Of a DNA stretch of 64,000 nt, positions 9,327-16,601 are shown piece by piece. The stretch lies in assembly GCA_963769255.1 (NCBI GenBank), contig CAVYKV010000001.1:310001-374000 (forward strand), read 5' to 3'. The notes under the pieces are model-generated. The model was not told the DNA's origin, searched no databases, and saw only the letters and a program-made list of their open reading frames with translations. Origin of the DNA: JAKACA01 sp963769255. GTDB lineage: Bacteria > Actinomycetota > Acidimicrobiia > Acidimicrobiales > Bog-793. The position numbers were made by a program, and so were the translations under genes. The number at the start of each line of letters is the position of its first letter. Position 1 is the stretch's first letter.

Positions 9327-9486
9327 GTGTAGAGCAGCGATCTGCGGGAAGTGCGGGCGACCGACCTGGAAGGGCTGCGGAGCCCATGTCGAACAGGTGC
9401 TGGGCGACGTACCCGAGGACGAACGGTGCCAGTGTCGCACGACGACGGCTCCGGCCCGGAGACGGAGGTCATGGTTGTCTCGGTGA
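9325..9486 (+). CDS. Small Cys-rich zinc-binding-like protein
   Basis: A 53-residue product from ATG 9325. Its first 37 residues carry CxxxxxCxxC (MCRAAICGKCGRPTWKGCG) and a closing CQC, giving five to six cysteines plus His in GAHVEQVL. This layout (MCRA-C-x2-C-G-x-TW-x-GCG-x-H) is a recurrent tiny conserved family in actinobacteria, without an established function; zinc binding or thiol chemistry is likely. The last 16 residues are Arg-rich and less like the family, so the true stop may have been altered by an indel. The start codon sits inside a CsoR/CstR-like operator, and its partner across the operators is a DsbA-family oxidoreductase. The lack of a ribosome site suggests a leaderless transcript. 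Confidence 0.6.
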   Translation: MCRAAICGKCGRPTWKGCGAHVEQVLGDVPEDERCQCRTTTAPARRRRSWLSR

Positions 9487-9706
9487 CGGCCATGACCTGA
9501 CACCCAAGGGACTGGTGATCACCGGCGGGCGAGGCAAGAGCCGCAACGATGGCCGCCCGCCGTCAAGCCTGTCACTGCACCTACGAGCGGCCGGGCGCAA
9601 CGCTGGACCGTCACGGGGGCTGTCCCAGTCCAGTGACGAGCAGCGAGTCCCCCAACGGAAGGACTGCGGGGCCCGCCGACGGTGTCGGGACCCTGATCAC
9701 AGGCAG

Positions 9707-10144
9707 CTACGTCGGCACCGCAGATGTCTGGTTCGAGAAGCGACTCGGCCCCGCCTCATCGATGGCCTTGACTTCAAAGAAGTAGCGGACGCCCTTCCTG
9801 AGACCATTCCAGACGTAGCTTTTGGTACCGGGCGGTAGCACCGCACTCTTCAGGGGGCTGCCATTCTCCTTTCCTGAGGAGTGGGCTTCGAAGACTTGGT
9901 AGCCGAGGACTGGGCTTCCACCGTCATATGACGGAGCCTCCCAGGTGATCGTGACGAAGTCCTCGCCTGCACGAGCCCGCACCACCCGGGGGGCGTTCGG
10001 GACCGCAGCGGGGACCGCAGAGACCTCCGCCGAGGACGGGCCAGTGCCGAGGGAGTTGCTCGCCGTCATCGTGAAGTAGTACCGCCTACCGTTCTTGAGG
10101 CCTCTGACGACGTAGCTTCGGGCGCCGCCCGAGATCGGTGCAGC
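9707..10144 (-). pseudogene. C-terminal fragment of a fibronectin type III protein
   Basis: Reading leftwards to the stop at 9707, the frame encodes a partial FN3 domain (YVVRGLKNGRRYYFTMTASN, GTGPSSAEVSAVP) and one full FN3 domain (APRVVRARAGEDFVTITWEAP ... YVWNGLRKGVRYFFEVKAIDEAG). These are classic FN3 sandwiches of a secreted carbohydrate-active or surface protein. Homology stops abruptly near 10145; further upstream the frame becomes Arg/Ser-rich antisense sequence running through tRNA-Arg. The rest of the gene has therefore been lost, probably by a recombination event at about 10145. No start codon or signal peptide belongs to it. Confidence 0.65.
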
Positions 10145-10371
10145 ATTGACTGGCTCTACGCCCTCGGCCTGGCGAAGAACACCCTCATGTACGCCCTTGC
10201 CGTCGCTGTCCGAATGTGCGGATCGTCGAGTCCTTCGAGACCTCACAGAAAGAGGAGGCTCGCCGGGCCGCCATGGGCGATCCGAGGCAACGCCGGCGCC
10301 GGCAGCGCTACGAGCGCGATGCGCCCGCACCCGAGCCACCGCCGCACAAGATCCCGGCGACTCCCGGATAG
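10145..10371 (+). pseudogene. Unrecognised coding-like remnant, frameshifted
   Basis: Directly at the break of the FN3 fragment, the plus strand reads IDWLYALGLAKNTLMYALA with strong third-position GC. After a shift near 10213 it reads VRIVESFETSQKEEARRAAM and a Pro-rich tail (PAPEPPPHKIPATPG) to TAG 10371. I do not recognise the family. Codon bias and composition suggest the 3' end of a real gene brought here with the rearrangement next to tRNA-Arg. Confidence 0.25.
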
Positions 10372-10528
10372 CCCAATGGCTGTCGTGCTCCGCGGGCGCC
10401 ATCGACGAACAGGCCGGCGCGGCCGTCCTCGTCGTGGCTCTCAGCCGATTCCAGCTGTCGAAGCTGCCTGTCGCTGGTAATCGCCTACGACTGTCACACC
10501 CGGATGCTTTGATGGAACCTGCGGTCAC

Positions 10529-10551
10529 CGCCTTCGGTGAACCCGAAGGCG
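10529..10551 (-). terminator. Perfect 9-bp hairpin downstream of tRNA-Arg(ACG)
   Basis: CGCCTTCGG and CCGAAGGCG form a perfect stem around a five-base loop. It lies 27 bases past the 3' end of the minus-strand tRNA gene, where a terminator or processing hairpin is expected. There is no T-run, as is common for actinobacterial terminators. Confidence 0.5.
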
Positions 10552-10577
10552 ATCCTGGGTGAAGACCATCCAGCCAG

Positions 10578-10651
10578 CGCGCTCGGAGGGACTCGAACCC
10601 CCAACCTTCTGATCCGTAGTCAGATGCTCTCTCCAATTGAGCTACGAGCGC
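10578..10651 (-). tRNA. tRNA-Arg(ACG)
   Basis: A 74-nt cloverleaf on the minus strand. The acceptor stem GCGCUCG pairs with CGAGCGC, there is a D-arm GCUC...GAGC, the anticodon stem UCUGA/UCAGA holds loop CUACGGA (anticodon ACG), and the T-arm contains UUCGAGU. CCA is not encoded. The 5' flank leads towards the zinc-ribbon gene; the 3' flank holds a hairpin and remnants of rearranged genes. Confidence 0.93.
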
Positions 10652-10909
10652 TCGCGCCCACTCGGACCCGAGGACCCGGCGGGTGACCGGCATGATGGTA
10701 CCCGAGCCGGCAGGGCCGCCGGCCAGCTGAGGGCCACCATCGGGACATCGCCGTTACCAGAGGGGCGTCCCGGGCGATCTCGAGTGGCGAGCGGGCACCC
10801 GCAACGCCAGCCTGCCCTGCGATCAACGCCGCAAGCTGGACCTGCGGGTACGCTTGGACGCGACGGCCGCGGCGGGGCGGCCGTCCATTGTCCTCGGGAG
10901 GCTGGCAGG

Positions 10910-11845
10910 GTGAACTGCTCGAAGTGCGGAGCGCAGGCGGCGCCGGACGCCGGCTTCTGCCGCAACTGCGGTGCCTTCTTCCGGGGAAAGGGAGCCAGCG
11001 CCACGCTCATCCCGGCGGCGCCCGCGACCGGTCCGGTCCCGCCCGCCTCCGGCCCCGAGCCGCCGTCGCCCGCGCTCGCCGACGCCGGCTACTTCGCCCC
11101 GCCGCAGGCGCCGGACCCGTTCGCACCCAATCCGCAGGCGTCGTTGGGCCACCCCCGTTACGGCATCGCAGCCGAAGGCTCGGCGATGCAGGGCGCCACG
11201 TTCCAGGACCCGACGGCCCGACCTCCCGTGCCCGGATTCCCCCCTGCCGGTGCCGCCCCGGCAGCCCTGCCGGGACGAGCGCTCCCGAACATGGCGACGG
11301 GCCTCCCTCCGGGCGCCCAGACCGTCGCCACCTACAGCGCCAGCGGCCCAATGGGCTACCCGGTCGTGACCATCACGGACGCCCGGCGGGACCGCCGCCT
11401 GCACAGCCTCGACTTCGCTGCCTTCCTCGGTGCCGTCGCCGTTCTCGGTTCCCTGTTCATGGCGTGGTACCAGTACTCGGCGTCGGCGCAGGGCATCTCC
11501 ATCTCCGTGTCGATCACCGCTCTCCACTACCCGGCGGGGGGACTGTGGCGTTGGCTCATGCTGGTCATCTCCATCGCCGTCATGGTCGAGATCGCCATGC
11601 AGGCGCTGCTCCTCAAGGCTCGGCAGCGGCAGGAGTGGCCTCATCGCGGCTTGCTCGCCGTGCTCTGCATCGCCGACCTGGCATTGGTGGTCGGCTCCAT
11701 GATCGACTCGCCATTAGCCGGGTCGGTCGGTGCCTTCCAGGCGTCGCTCGGCTCGGGCGCCTACGTGGGCCTCGCCGGCGCCCTCGTCGGAGTGTTCACG
11801 GCCGTCGGCCGCTTGTTCGTCGGACCGCCCGCGCTCATGCGCTGA
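10910..11845 (+). CDS. Zinc-ribbon, proline-rich multi-pass membrane protein
   Basis: 311 residues from GTG 10910, chosen because GGGAGG (10896-10901) sits eight bases upstream and the product starts directly with a zinc ribbon (VNCSKCGAQ...FCRNCGAFF, four cysteines). Residues ~25-150 are low-complexity Pro/Ala/Gly linker. The C-terminal half has about four transmembrane helices (FAAFLGAVAVLGSLFMAW, WLMLVISIAVMVEIAMQALLL, LLAVLCIADLALVVGSM, AYVGLAGALVGVFTAVGRL). This zinc-ribbon-linker-4TM layout is common in actinobacteria and has no assigned function. It lies between two tRNA genes on the opposite strand. Confidence 0.75.
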   Translation: MNCSKCGAQAAPDAGFCRNCGAFFRGKGASATLIPAAPATGPVPPASGPEPPSPALADAGYFAPPQAPDPFAPNPQASLGHPRYGIAAEGSAMQGATFQDPTARPPVPGFPPAGAAPAALPGRALPNMATGLPPGAQTVATYSASGPMGYPVVTITDARRDRRLHSLDFAAFLGAVAVLGSLFMAWYQYSASAQGISISVSITALHYPAGGLWRWLMLVISIAVMVEIAMQALLLKARQRQEWPHRGLLAVLCIADLALVVGSMIDSPLAGSVGAFQASLGSGAYVGLAGALVGVFTAVGRLFVGPPALMR

Positions 11846-11900
11846 CCAGCCGACGGCCCCTGGGCTCGGTCAGGCTTCGACCGCACGACGCAGCATTGAG

Positions 11901-11988
11901 CGGAGAGGGAGGGATTTGAACCCTCGGACCCCTTCACGAGGTCAACTCATTAGCAGTGAGTCCGATTCGGCCGCTCTCGCACCTCTCC
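11901..11988 (-). tRNA. tRNA-Ser(GCT)
   Basis: An 88-nt class II tRNA on the minus strand. The acceptor stem GGAGAGG pairs with CCUCUCC, the anticodon loop CUGCUAA carries anticodon GCU, and a long variable arm follows before the T-loop UUCAAAU. It is complete, but its 5' half (11946-11988) is repeated at the far end of an integrative element, so the gene's native upstream region, and probably its promoter, lies about 4 kb away. Confidence 0.93.
11946..11988. repeat. att site (proximal): 5' half of tRNA-Ser
   Basis: A 43-bp segment from the anticodon to the 5' end of tRNA-Ser recurs at the other side of the integrase region. The 34-bp core at 11955-11988 is identical to 15909-15942. The remaining eight bases CTCATTAG (11946-11953) occur at 14210-14217, separated from the core copy by IS1380. 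One base differs (C 11954 versus T 15908). Confidence 0.8.
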
Positions 11989-11989
11989 A

Positions 11990-13187
11990 ATGACACCGGG
12001 ACTATCTGAGGACTACAATAGAATCCCGGTGCCGCCCACTGTAGACCGTCGCCGTGACCAGGGGAGCGGCTCGATCACGTGGCTGAACCCCGGCCGGACA
12101 CGCGCCCGCCTCAGGGTCTTCGTCGGGCGCACCGAGAAGGGCAAGCCGATCCAAGTGAGCCGCACCGTCACGGTGTCCGGTCAGCGGGAGGCGAACCGGG
12201 CTCTCGACGAGCTCAAGAAGGAAGTGGCCGCCGGTGAGCACGGGGGATCGACGGCCACCCTCAGGCGCCAGCTCGAGGAGTACTTGGGGGAGATGCCTCG
12301 CCTCGGCGATCGCCGCGCACGATCGAGGAGTGCCGGCGATTCATCGAGAACGTGCTACCGCCGGAGCTCGGTGCCATCCCGATCGGACGGCTCACGGGCC
12401 GGGATCTCGACCGCTTCTACAAGACGCTCGGCGAGCAGGGCAGAGCTCCCGGCACGATCCGGCGGTACCACGGTGATGAGCGCCGCGCTCAGCCAGGCGG
12501 TGAAGTGGTCGTACCTGGATCACAATCCCGCGGCTCGAGCCACGATCCCGAAGCCGCCGGCTGACGAGGTCAAGGTGCCGTCGATCGACGAGGTGTCGAA
12601 GCTCGTGGGCACTGCGATGGCGGACAAGCCGATCTATGGCACGTTGATCCGCCTCGCCGTGTTCACCGGAATGCGACGAGGTGAGCTCTGCGGGCTGCGT
12701 TGGACCGACGTCGAACCCACCACGTCAGGGTGCGGCGGGCTATCTATCGGGTGAAGGGCCAGACGGGGGAGAAGACCCCGAAATCCGGCAAGCCGCGACC
12801 GTAGGACTGGCGCCGGCGACGGCCGTCGTGCTCGCCCAATGGCGCCAGGTGTGCGAGGCACGCGCCGACGCGGTCGGAGGGCTCGTGGCGGACTCGTTCG
12901 TGTTCTCGTCGTTTCCGGACGGGAGCCGGCCGCTCAATCCCGACACGGTGAGCGCGTACGTCGCTCGTCTGGCCGACAGGCTCAATCTCGACCTTCACAT
13001 GCACAGCCTTCGGCACTTCGCGACCACCGAGCTCCTCGCCGGCGGCGTGGCTCCGAACGACGTCGCCACGCTCCTCGGGCATGCCGACCCGGCGTTCACG
13101 ATGCGCCGCTACGGCCACGCCACCGACGAGCGCCAGGCGCAGGCCGCGGCCCTGCTCGCCGGCGTGCTCGCGCCTGCGCAGATCTAG
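11990..13187 (+). pseudogene. Tyrosine recombinase (phage-type integrase), multiply frameshifted
   Basis: Integrase homology moves through three frames. There is an N-terminal SAM-like/AP2-type region (GSITWLNPGRTRARLRVFVG, EANRALDELKKEV), then a core-binding segment in a second frame (LPPELGAIPIGRLTGRDLDRF). It returns to the first frame at about 12470 (MSAALSQAVKWSYLDHNPA, then the catalytic FTGMRRGELCGLRW). After a short piece (VRRAIYRVKGQTGEK) it passes into a third frame with LDLHMHSLRHFATTELLAGG, VATLLGHADPAFTMRRYGH. The catalytic Arg, His-x2-Arg and Tyr of the family are all still encoded, but in different frames. At least four shifts (near 12300, 12470, 12720 and 12800) make it non-functional as sequenced. 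Start ATG 11990 or GTG 12029. Confidence 0.75.
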
Positions 13188-13252
13188 ACGAACGGATTTA
13201 CGCTTGATGCGCTCGTCCAGCGAGGGTCCGAGCAACGTCAAAGGGGACGGAG

Positions 13253-13714
13253 ATGAAGAAGGCTCTTGTAGCACTGGTTGTCCTTCTCGCGGTGGCGATC
13301 CCGATCGCCGCATCGGCGAGTACCCACCACCCGAGCTTGCTGCCGAAACCTCACATCGTGGGGGTTTGGCCGAACGACGTGAGCATCAGCGGGACGGGTG
13401 GCTATGTCGTCTGGAACACGGGAAAGGTACAAGCGGTGGGCCATGCCCCGTACTACGGATCGGTCTCGAAGAAGGTCACGAACATCGTTGGGTTCGCATC
13501 GGACCCTGACAGCGGGGGCTACTGGCTGATCGCCGCCAACGGCACGGTGTACGCGAAGGGTACGACGTGCCAGTTCCAGAAGCTCATCGGACCCCGAGAC
13601 CCTCCCAAGTCCAAGGTGGTCGGCGCCGTCAACACGACGAACGGGGACGAAGGCTTCGAGATGGTGACGTCCGCTGACCACCTGTACTCGTACACCTGTC
13701 AGTTCGTCGACTGA
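13253..13714 (+). CDS. Small secreted beta-propeller-like protein
   Basis: 153 residues with a clean signal peptide (KKALVALVVLLAVAIPIAASA) and a GGAG ribosome site directly before ATG 13253. The mature part contains the motif GGYWLIAANGTVYAKGTT, the hallmark of 'GGYWLVASDGGVFAFG' repeats seen in secreted actinobacterial proteins. A second, weaker copy is GGYVVWNTGKVQAVGHA. With only two units it cannot form a whole propeller alone and may be a shortened relative or may oligomerise. It is the only clearly intact protein gene inside the tRNA-Ser element. Function unknown. Confidence 0.65.
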   Translation: MKKALVALVVLLAVAIPIAASASTHHPSLLPKPHIVGVWPNDVSISGTGGYVVWNTGKVQAVGHAPYYGSVSKKVTNIVGFASDPDSGGYWLIAANGTVYAKGTTCQFQKLIGPRDPPKSKVVGAVNTTNGDEGFEMVTSADHLYSYTCQFVD

Positions 13715-13726
13715 AGGAGGCTGACC

Positions 13727-13912
13727 GTGCTCAAGAAGAAGCCGGCGCCGGCGCCGCTGACGCCGCTGCAGATGGCGACGCGACATCGTTCTTTAGCCGA
13801 GTCGGAGCTCGCTCGAGCTGACAAGGCAGGCCGCCTCGAGGCGCAGACCGTGCACGCGGACCGCGGGCTACCGCTCACGCCACGCTCTCGATGGCGTGGC
13901 TCGCAGCGCTGA
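13727..13912 (+). CDS. Hypothetical 61-residue protein
   Basis: From GTG 13727 with a strong AAGGAGG ribosome site (13714-13720), six bases upstream and overlapping the stop of the previous gene. It encodes a Lys/Pro-rich start (LKKKPAPAPLTPLQMATRH) and a charged helix-like stretch (AESELARADKAGRLEAQT). I recognise no family. Spacing and the ribosome site suggest co-transcription with the secreted protein before it. The Arg-rich tail may reflect an indel, so the C-terminus is doubtful. Confidence 0.4.
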   Translation: MLKKKPAPAPLTPLQMATRHRSLAESELARADKAGRLEAQTVHADRGLPLTPRSRWRGSQR

Positions 13913-14217
13913 CGTTCGATCGAGAGACGCCTGGAGCGACACCCGAGGAAGAGGACATGGCGGAGGTGCCCGCCGGTGACGACGCATGAGGCGCCCGATT
14001 CTGGCTGCGCGACCTGCGTGACAGACCAGGCGTAGGAGCAGATCCCCGCGGCCATGCCTACCCCTGTGAATTTCAAACTGACCTCGTTGAGGAGGCTGGG
14101 ACTATCTTTGGGACACTAATGCGACACCGTTGGACGCCTTCCGAGGGTATTAACGACCTGCTCACGGGTGGTGGACGGGTTCCGATTCGTCCCGATTCCA
14201 CGTATGTAGCTCATTAG

Positions 14218-15903
14218 CCCCGATCCTTCACGCAACCGCATGACCTGAGCGCCCGAAAGACGCGAAAACGCCCTCCTGATAAGGGAAACTGACGGTGTCG
14301 AAGCCAACAGTTCCAGCACCAGGAGGGCACTTCCGAGGTGAAGATTACCAGCGCCGTTCGCGTGAAGGTGGAAGCCGGCGGGAGCGGTGTCGTCGCCCAC
14401 GTCGGGCTGCACGCACTTGGGAGCTTCGCCGACCGGTTGGGGCTCGCTGACTCGCTCTCGTCCGCCATTCGAGCAGGTACGGGACGTACGCCGCTGCACG
14501 ACCGCGGCAAGGTGCTCGTGCAGGTGGCCCTCATGCTCGCCGGCGGCGGGGAGAGCTGTGCGGACATCGAGCACCTCCGCTGCGAGGCCGACCTGTTCGG
14601 CTTCGTGCCGTCGGACTCGACGGTGCACCGGAGCTTCCACGAGATCGGCGGGCGCTACGAAGCGATGTGGCTGGCGCCATCGCCGAGGTGCGAAGCCGCG
14701 TCTGGGAACGCTCGGCGGTGACGAAGGGCTCGGGCCCGGTGTTCCTCGACATCGACGCCTCCCTCGTCGAGATCCACTCGGAGAACAAAGAGGGCACGGC
14801 TCCCACCTACAAGAGAGGCTTCGGCTTCCACCCGATCCTCTGCTTCGCCGATGCGACCGGCGAGGCGCTCTCGGGGCTGCTGCGCCCGGGCAATGCCGGT
14901 TCGAACACCGTCGCCGATCACGTCGTCGTCCTCGACGAGGCGCTCGCCCAGCTGCCGGCCTCGTGCAGGCGGGCCACGGCGCCGGCGACGACTGCGACCT
15001 CGTGGAGCGCCCCGTCGTCGTGCGCACCGACTCGGCCGGCTCGACGGCCGGCTTTGTCGCCGCCCTCGTCGAGCGCAACATCGGCTTCATGACCGTGGCG
15101 GCGACGAACGGCCAGATCCAGGCGGCCATCATGGACGCCGACGGCATCGAGCAGGTCTGGGCGCAGGCGCTCTGCCAGGACGGCACTGCGAGAGAGGCTC
15201 CGCGGTCTGCGAGCTCACCGAGCTCGTCGAGCTCGGATCCTGGCCCGAGGGCACCCGGCTCATCGTGCGGCGCGAGCCGCTTCACCCCGGTGCCCAGCGA
15301 AGCCTGTTCCCCTCCCTCGAGTTCCGTTACTGGGGCTTCTACACCGACCAGGCCGGGGACCCGGTCGACCTCGACGTCATCATGCGGGCCCATGCCCACG
15401 TCGAGAACCACATCGAGCGACTGAAGGACTCCGGGCTCTGCCGCTTCCCCTTCAGCGACTTCGAGGCGAACGCCAACTGGATGACCGCCGTGATGCTCGC
15501 CGCCGACCTCGTCAGGTGGTTCCAGCTGCTGTGCTTCGAGGGCTACTGGCAAAGCGCCCGCACCGAAGGCGCTGCGCTGGGCGATCTTCCACGCGCCTGG
15601 GCGCATCGTCTCCTCGGCACGACGCCGGATCGTCCGCCTCCTCGACGGCTGGCCGAGCGCCGAGGCGATCCTCGCCGCCTACCGACGGCTCGAGCTCATC
15701 ACCTGAGCGAGCCCGAGTGCGTGCATCGACAGCGGGCTGACCCGTCACGCCCGAACGTCGGCGATCTGACGAGGCCACCGCTCACTCGGCGCGAATGTGG
15801 CCGACAGAGGGCTCCGGACGATCCACTGAATGGCCGGCCACCGATCCTATGGCCGGAATCGGTCGTAGACGCCGACCTCTATGGGTGTCGTGAGTGATCA
15901 GGG
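14218..15903. mobile_element. IS1380-family insertion sequence inside the distal tRNA-Ser att copy
   Basis: Imperfect terminal inverted repeats are visible. The left end (14218-14237) begins CCCCGATCCTTCACG; the complement of the right end (15884-15903) begins CCCTGATCACTCACG. Flanking tetranucleotides TTAG (14214-14217) and CTAG (15904-15907) could be a target duplication that has since changed by one base. Removing the IS rejoins CTCATTAG with TAGTGAGTCC, re-creating the tRNA-Ser sequence with one mismatch, which shows where it inserted. The only gene is the broken transposase. Confidence 0.75.
14338..15706 (+). pseudogene. IS1380-family transposase, multiply frameshifted
   Basis: The product is spread over five frame segments. 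First, an N-terminal HVGLHALGSFADRLGLADSL and GESCADIEHLRCEADLFG (start ATG or GTG near 14338). Next comes the catalytic VFLDIDASLVEIHSENKEG with YKRGFGFHPILCFADATGEAL; then VVVRTDSAGSTAGFVAALVE; then LEFRYWGFYTDQAGDPVDL with HVENHIERLKDSGLCRFPF; and finally ALRWAIFHAPGRIVSSARRR through AYRRLELIT to TGA 15706. All are diagnostic of IS1380 DDE transposases (first Asp in DIDASL, second in TDSAG). Shifts lie near 14690, 14965, 15195 and 15565. As written the enzyme is dead, though the number of shifts also raises the question of sequencing indels. Confidence 0.8.
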
Positions 15904-15908
15904 CTAGT

Positions 15909-15942
15909 AGTGAGTCCGATTCGGCCGCTCTCGCACCTCTCC
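15909..15942. repeat. att site (distal), identical 34-bp core
   Basis: This 34-bp stretch is identical to tRNA-Ser positions 11955-11988 and marks the outer boundary of the integrative element. Beyond it lies chromosomal sequence that would be the native 5' flank of tRNA-Ser before integration. The base at 15908 (T instead of C) would change the anticodon position if this copy were read as tRNA. Confidence 0.8.
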
Positions 15943-15982
15943 GAGGCGCCCAGTGTAGGTGACCGGCACTACGGTGCGGGCA

Positions 15983-16381
15983 ATGAACGGCGCTCGCATC
16001 TCCGTCATCTCCGTCCCGGTCAGCAACCCCGACGTCGCCAAGCGCTTCTACGTCGACGTCCTCGGTTTCGAGGTTGTCATGGACGAGGTGATCCCGGCCA
16101 TGAGGTGGGTGATGCTGCGGCTGCCTGGCACGGAGACCGCCATCACGCTCACGATGTGGTTCGAGACGATGCCACCGGGCTCGCAGCGAGGCACCGTCAT
16201 CTCGGTGCCGGACATCGAGGCGGCCGTCGCCGAGCTGCGGTCCAAGGGAGCCCTCGACGACGGTGACGAGATCGAGTCGGCGCCCTGGGGACGCTGGGTG
16301 TCGGTCGAGGACCCCGACGGCAACGCCCTCATCGTGCAGCAGGACGCCGAAGGCCCCGTCGCTCTCGGCGAGTCCCACTAG
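15983..16381 (+). CDS. VOC-superfamily (glyoxalase/bleomycin resistance-like) protein
   Basis: 132 residues from ATG 15983. It has the paired beta-alpha-beta-beta-beta modules of the VOC fold: ISVISVPVSNPDVAKRFYVDVLGFEV opens module one and GTVISVPDIEAAVAELRSKG opens module two, ending in the canonical WVSVEDPDGNALIVQQD strand that supplies a metal-ligand Glu. Such single-domain proteins bind metals and act as lyases, isomerases or drug-sequestering proteins; nothing indicates the substrate. It is the first gene outside the distal att site and is followed at once by an IS110 element. Confidence 0.8.
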   Translation: MNGARISVISVPVSNPDVAKRFYVDVLGFEVVMDEVIPAMRWVMLRLPGTETAITLTMWFETMPPGSQRGTVISVPDIEAAVAELRSKGALDDGDEIESAPWGRWVSVEDPDGNALIVQQDAEGPVALGESH

Positions 16382-16601
16382 GGCTCTCGCCGGCTGCCCC
16401 TCGTCACGGGGCGACGCGCCGCCCGTACTGATGGGATGAAGGAGCGCAGCGCCGCTCTCGCGTGACTGGGTCGTGTGATGCGATCCGGCGCCTCTCGAGG
16501 AGGGCGTGATGACCACAACCGGGTCCTCCAGCCGCCGAACACAGCCGAGTGTGGAAAACTCGGGGTTCCAAACCAACACTCCACGACGAAGGAGGACCAA
16601 G
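16382..16601 (+). ncRNA. Candidate IS110 bridge-RNA region upstream of the transposase
   Basis: IS110 elements of the non-IS1111 group encode a structured guide (bridge) RNA in the long 5' non-coding end. This 220-base stretch is gene-free and holds at least three short hairpins: 16396-16400/16408-16412 (GCCCC/GGGGC), 16442-16446/16453-16457 (GAGCG/CGCTC) and 16545-16550/16558-16563 (CCGAGT/ACTCGG). Exact IS ends and guide loops cannot be set by eye, so this is inference from family knowledge plus visible hairpins. Confidence 0.3.

Larger units (their letters stand above)
11946..15942. mobile_element. Decayed ~4 kb integrative element in tRNA-Ser(GCT)
   Basis: The element is bounded by the duplicated 43-bp tRNA-Ser att sequence. 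The integrase gene sits right next to the proximal att, as is normal for tRNA-integrated islands. The cargo is small: a secreted beta-propeller-like protein (13253), a 61-residue ORF (13727) and an IS1380 inserted into the distal att copy. There are no replication, conjugation or phage genes. Unusually, the element joins the tRNA through its 5' half (anticodon loop to 5' end), not the 3' end. The integrase is broken and the distal att is split, so the element should be immobile. Confidence 0.7.

Noticed and set aside
15909..15942. A second, truncated tRNA-Ser gene
   Set aside because: Only the anticodon-to-5' half is present with no acceptor 3' strand, variable arm or T-arm, and the copy bounds an integrase region, so it is an att duplication.
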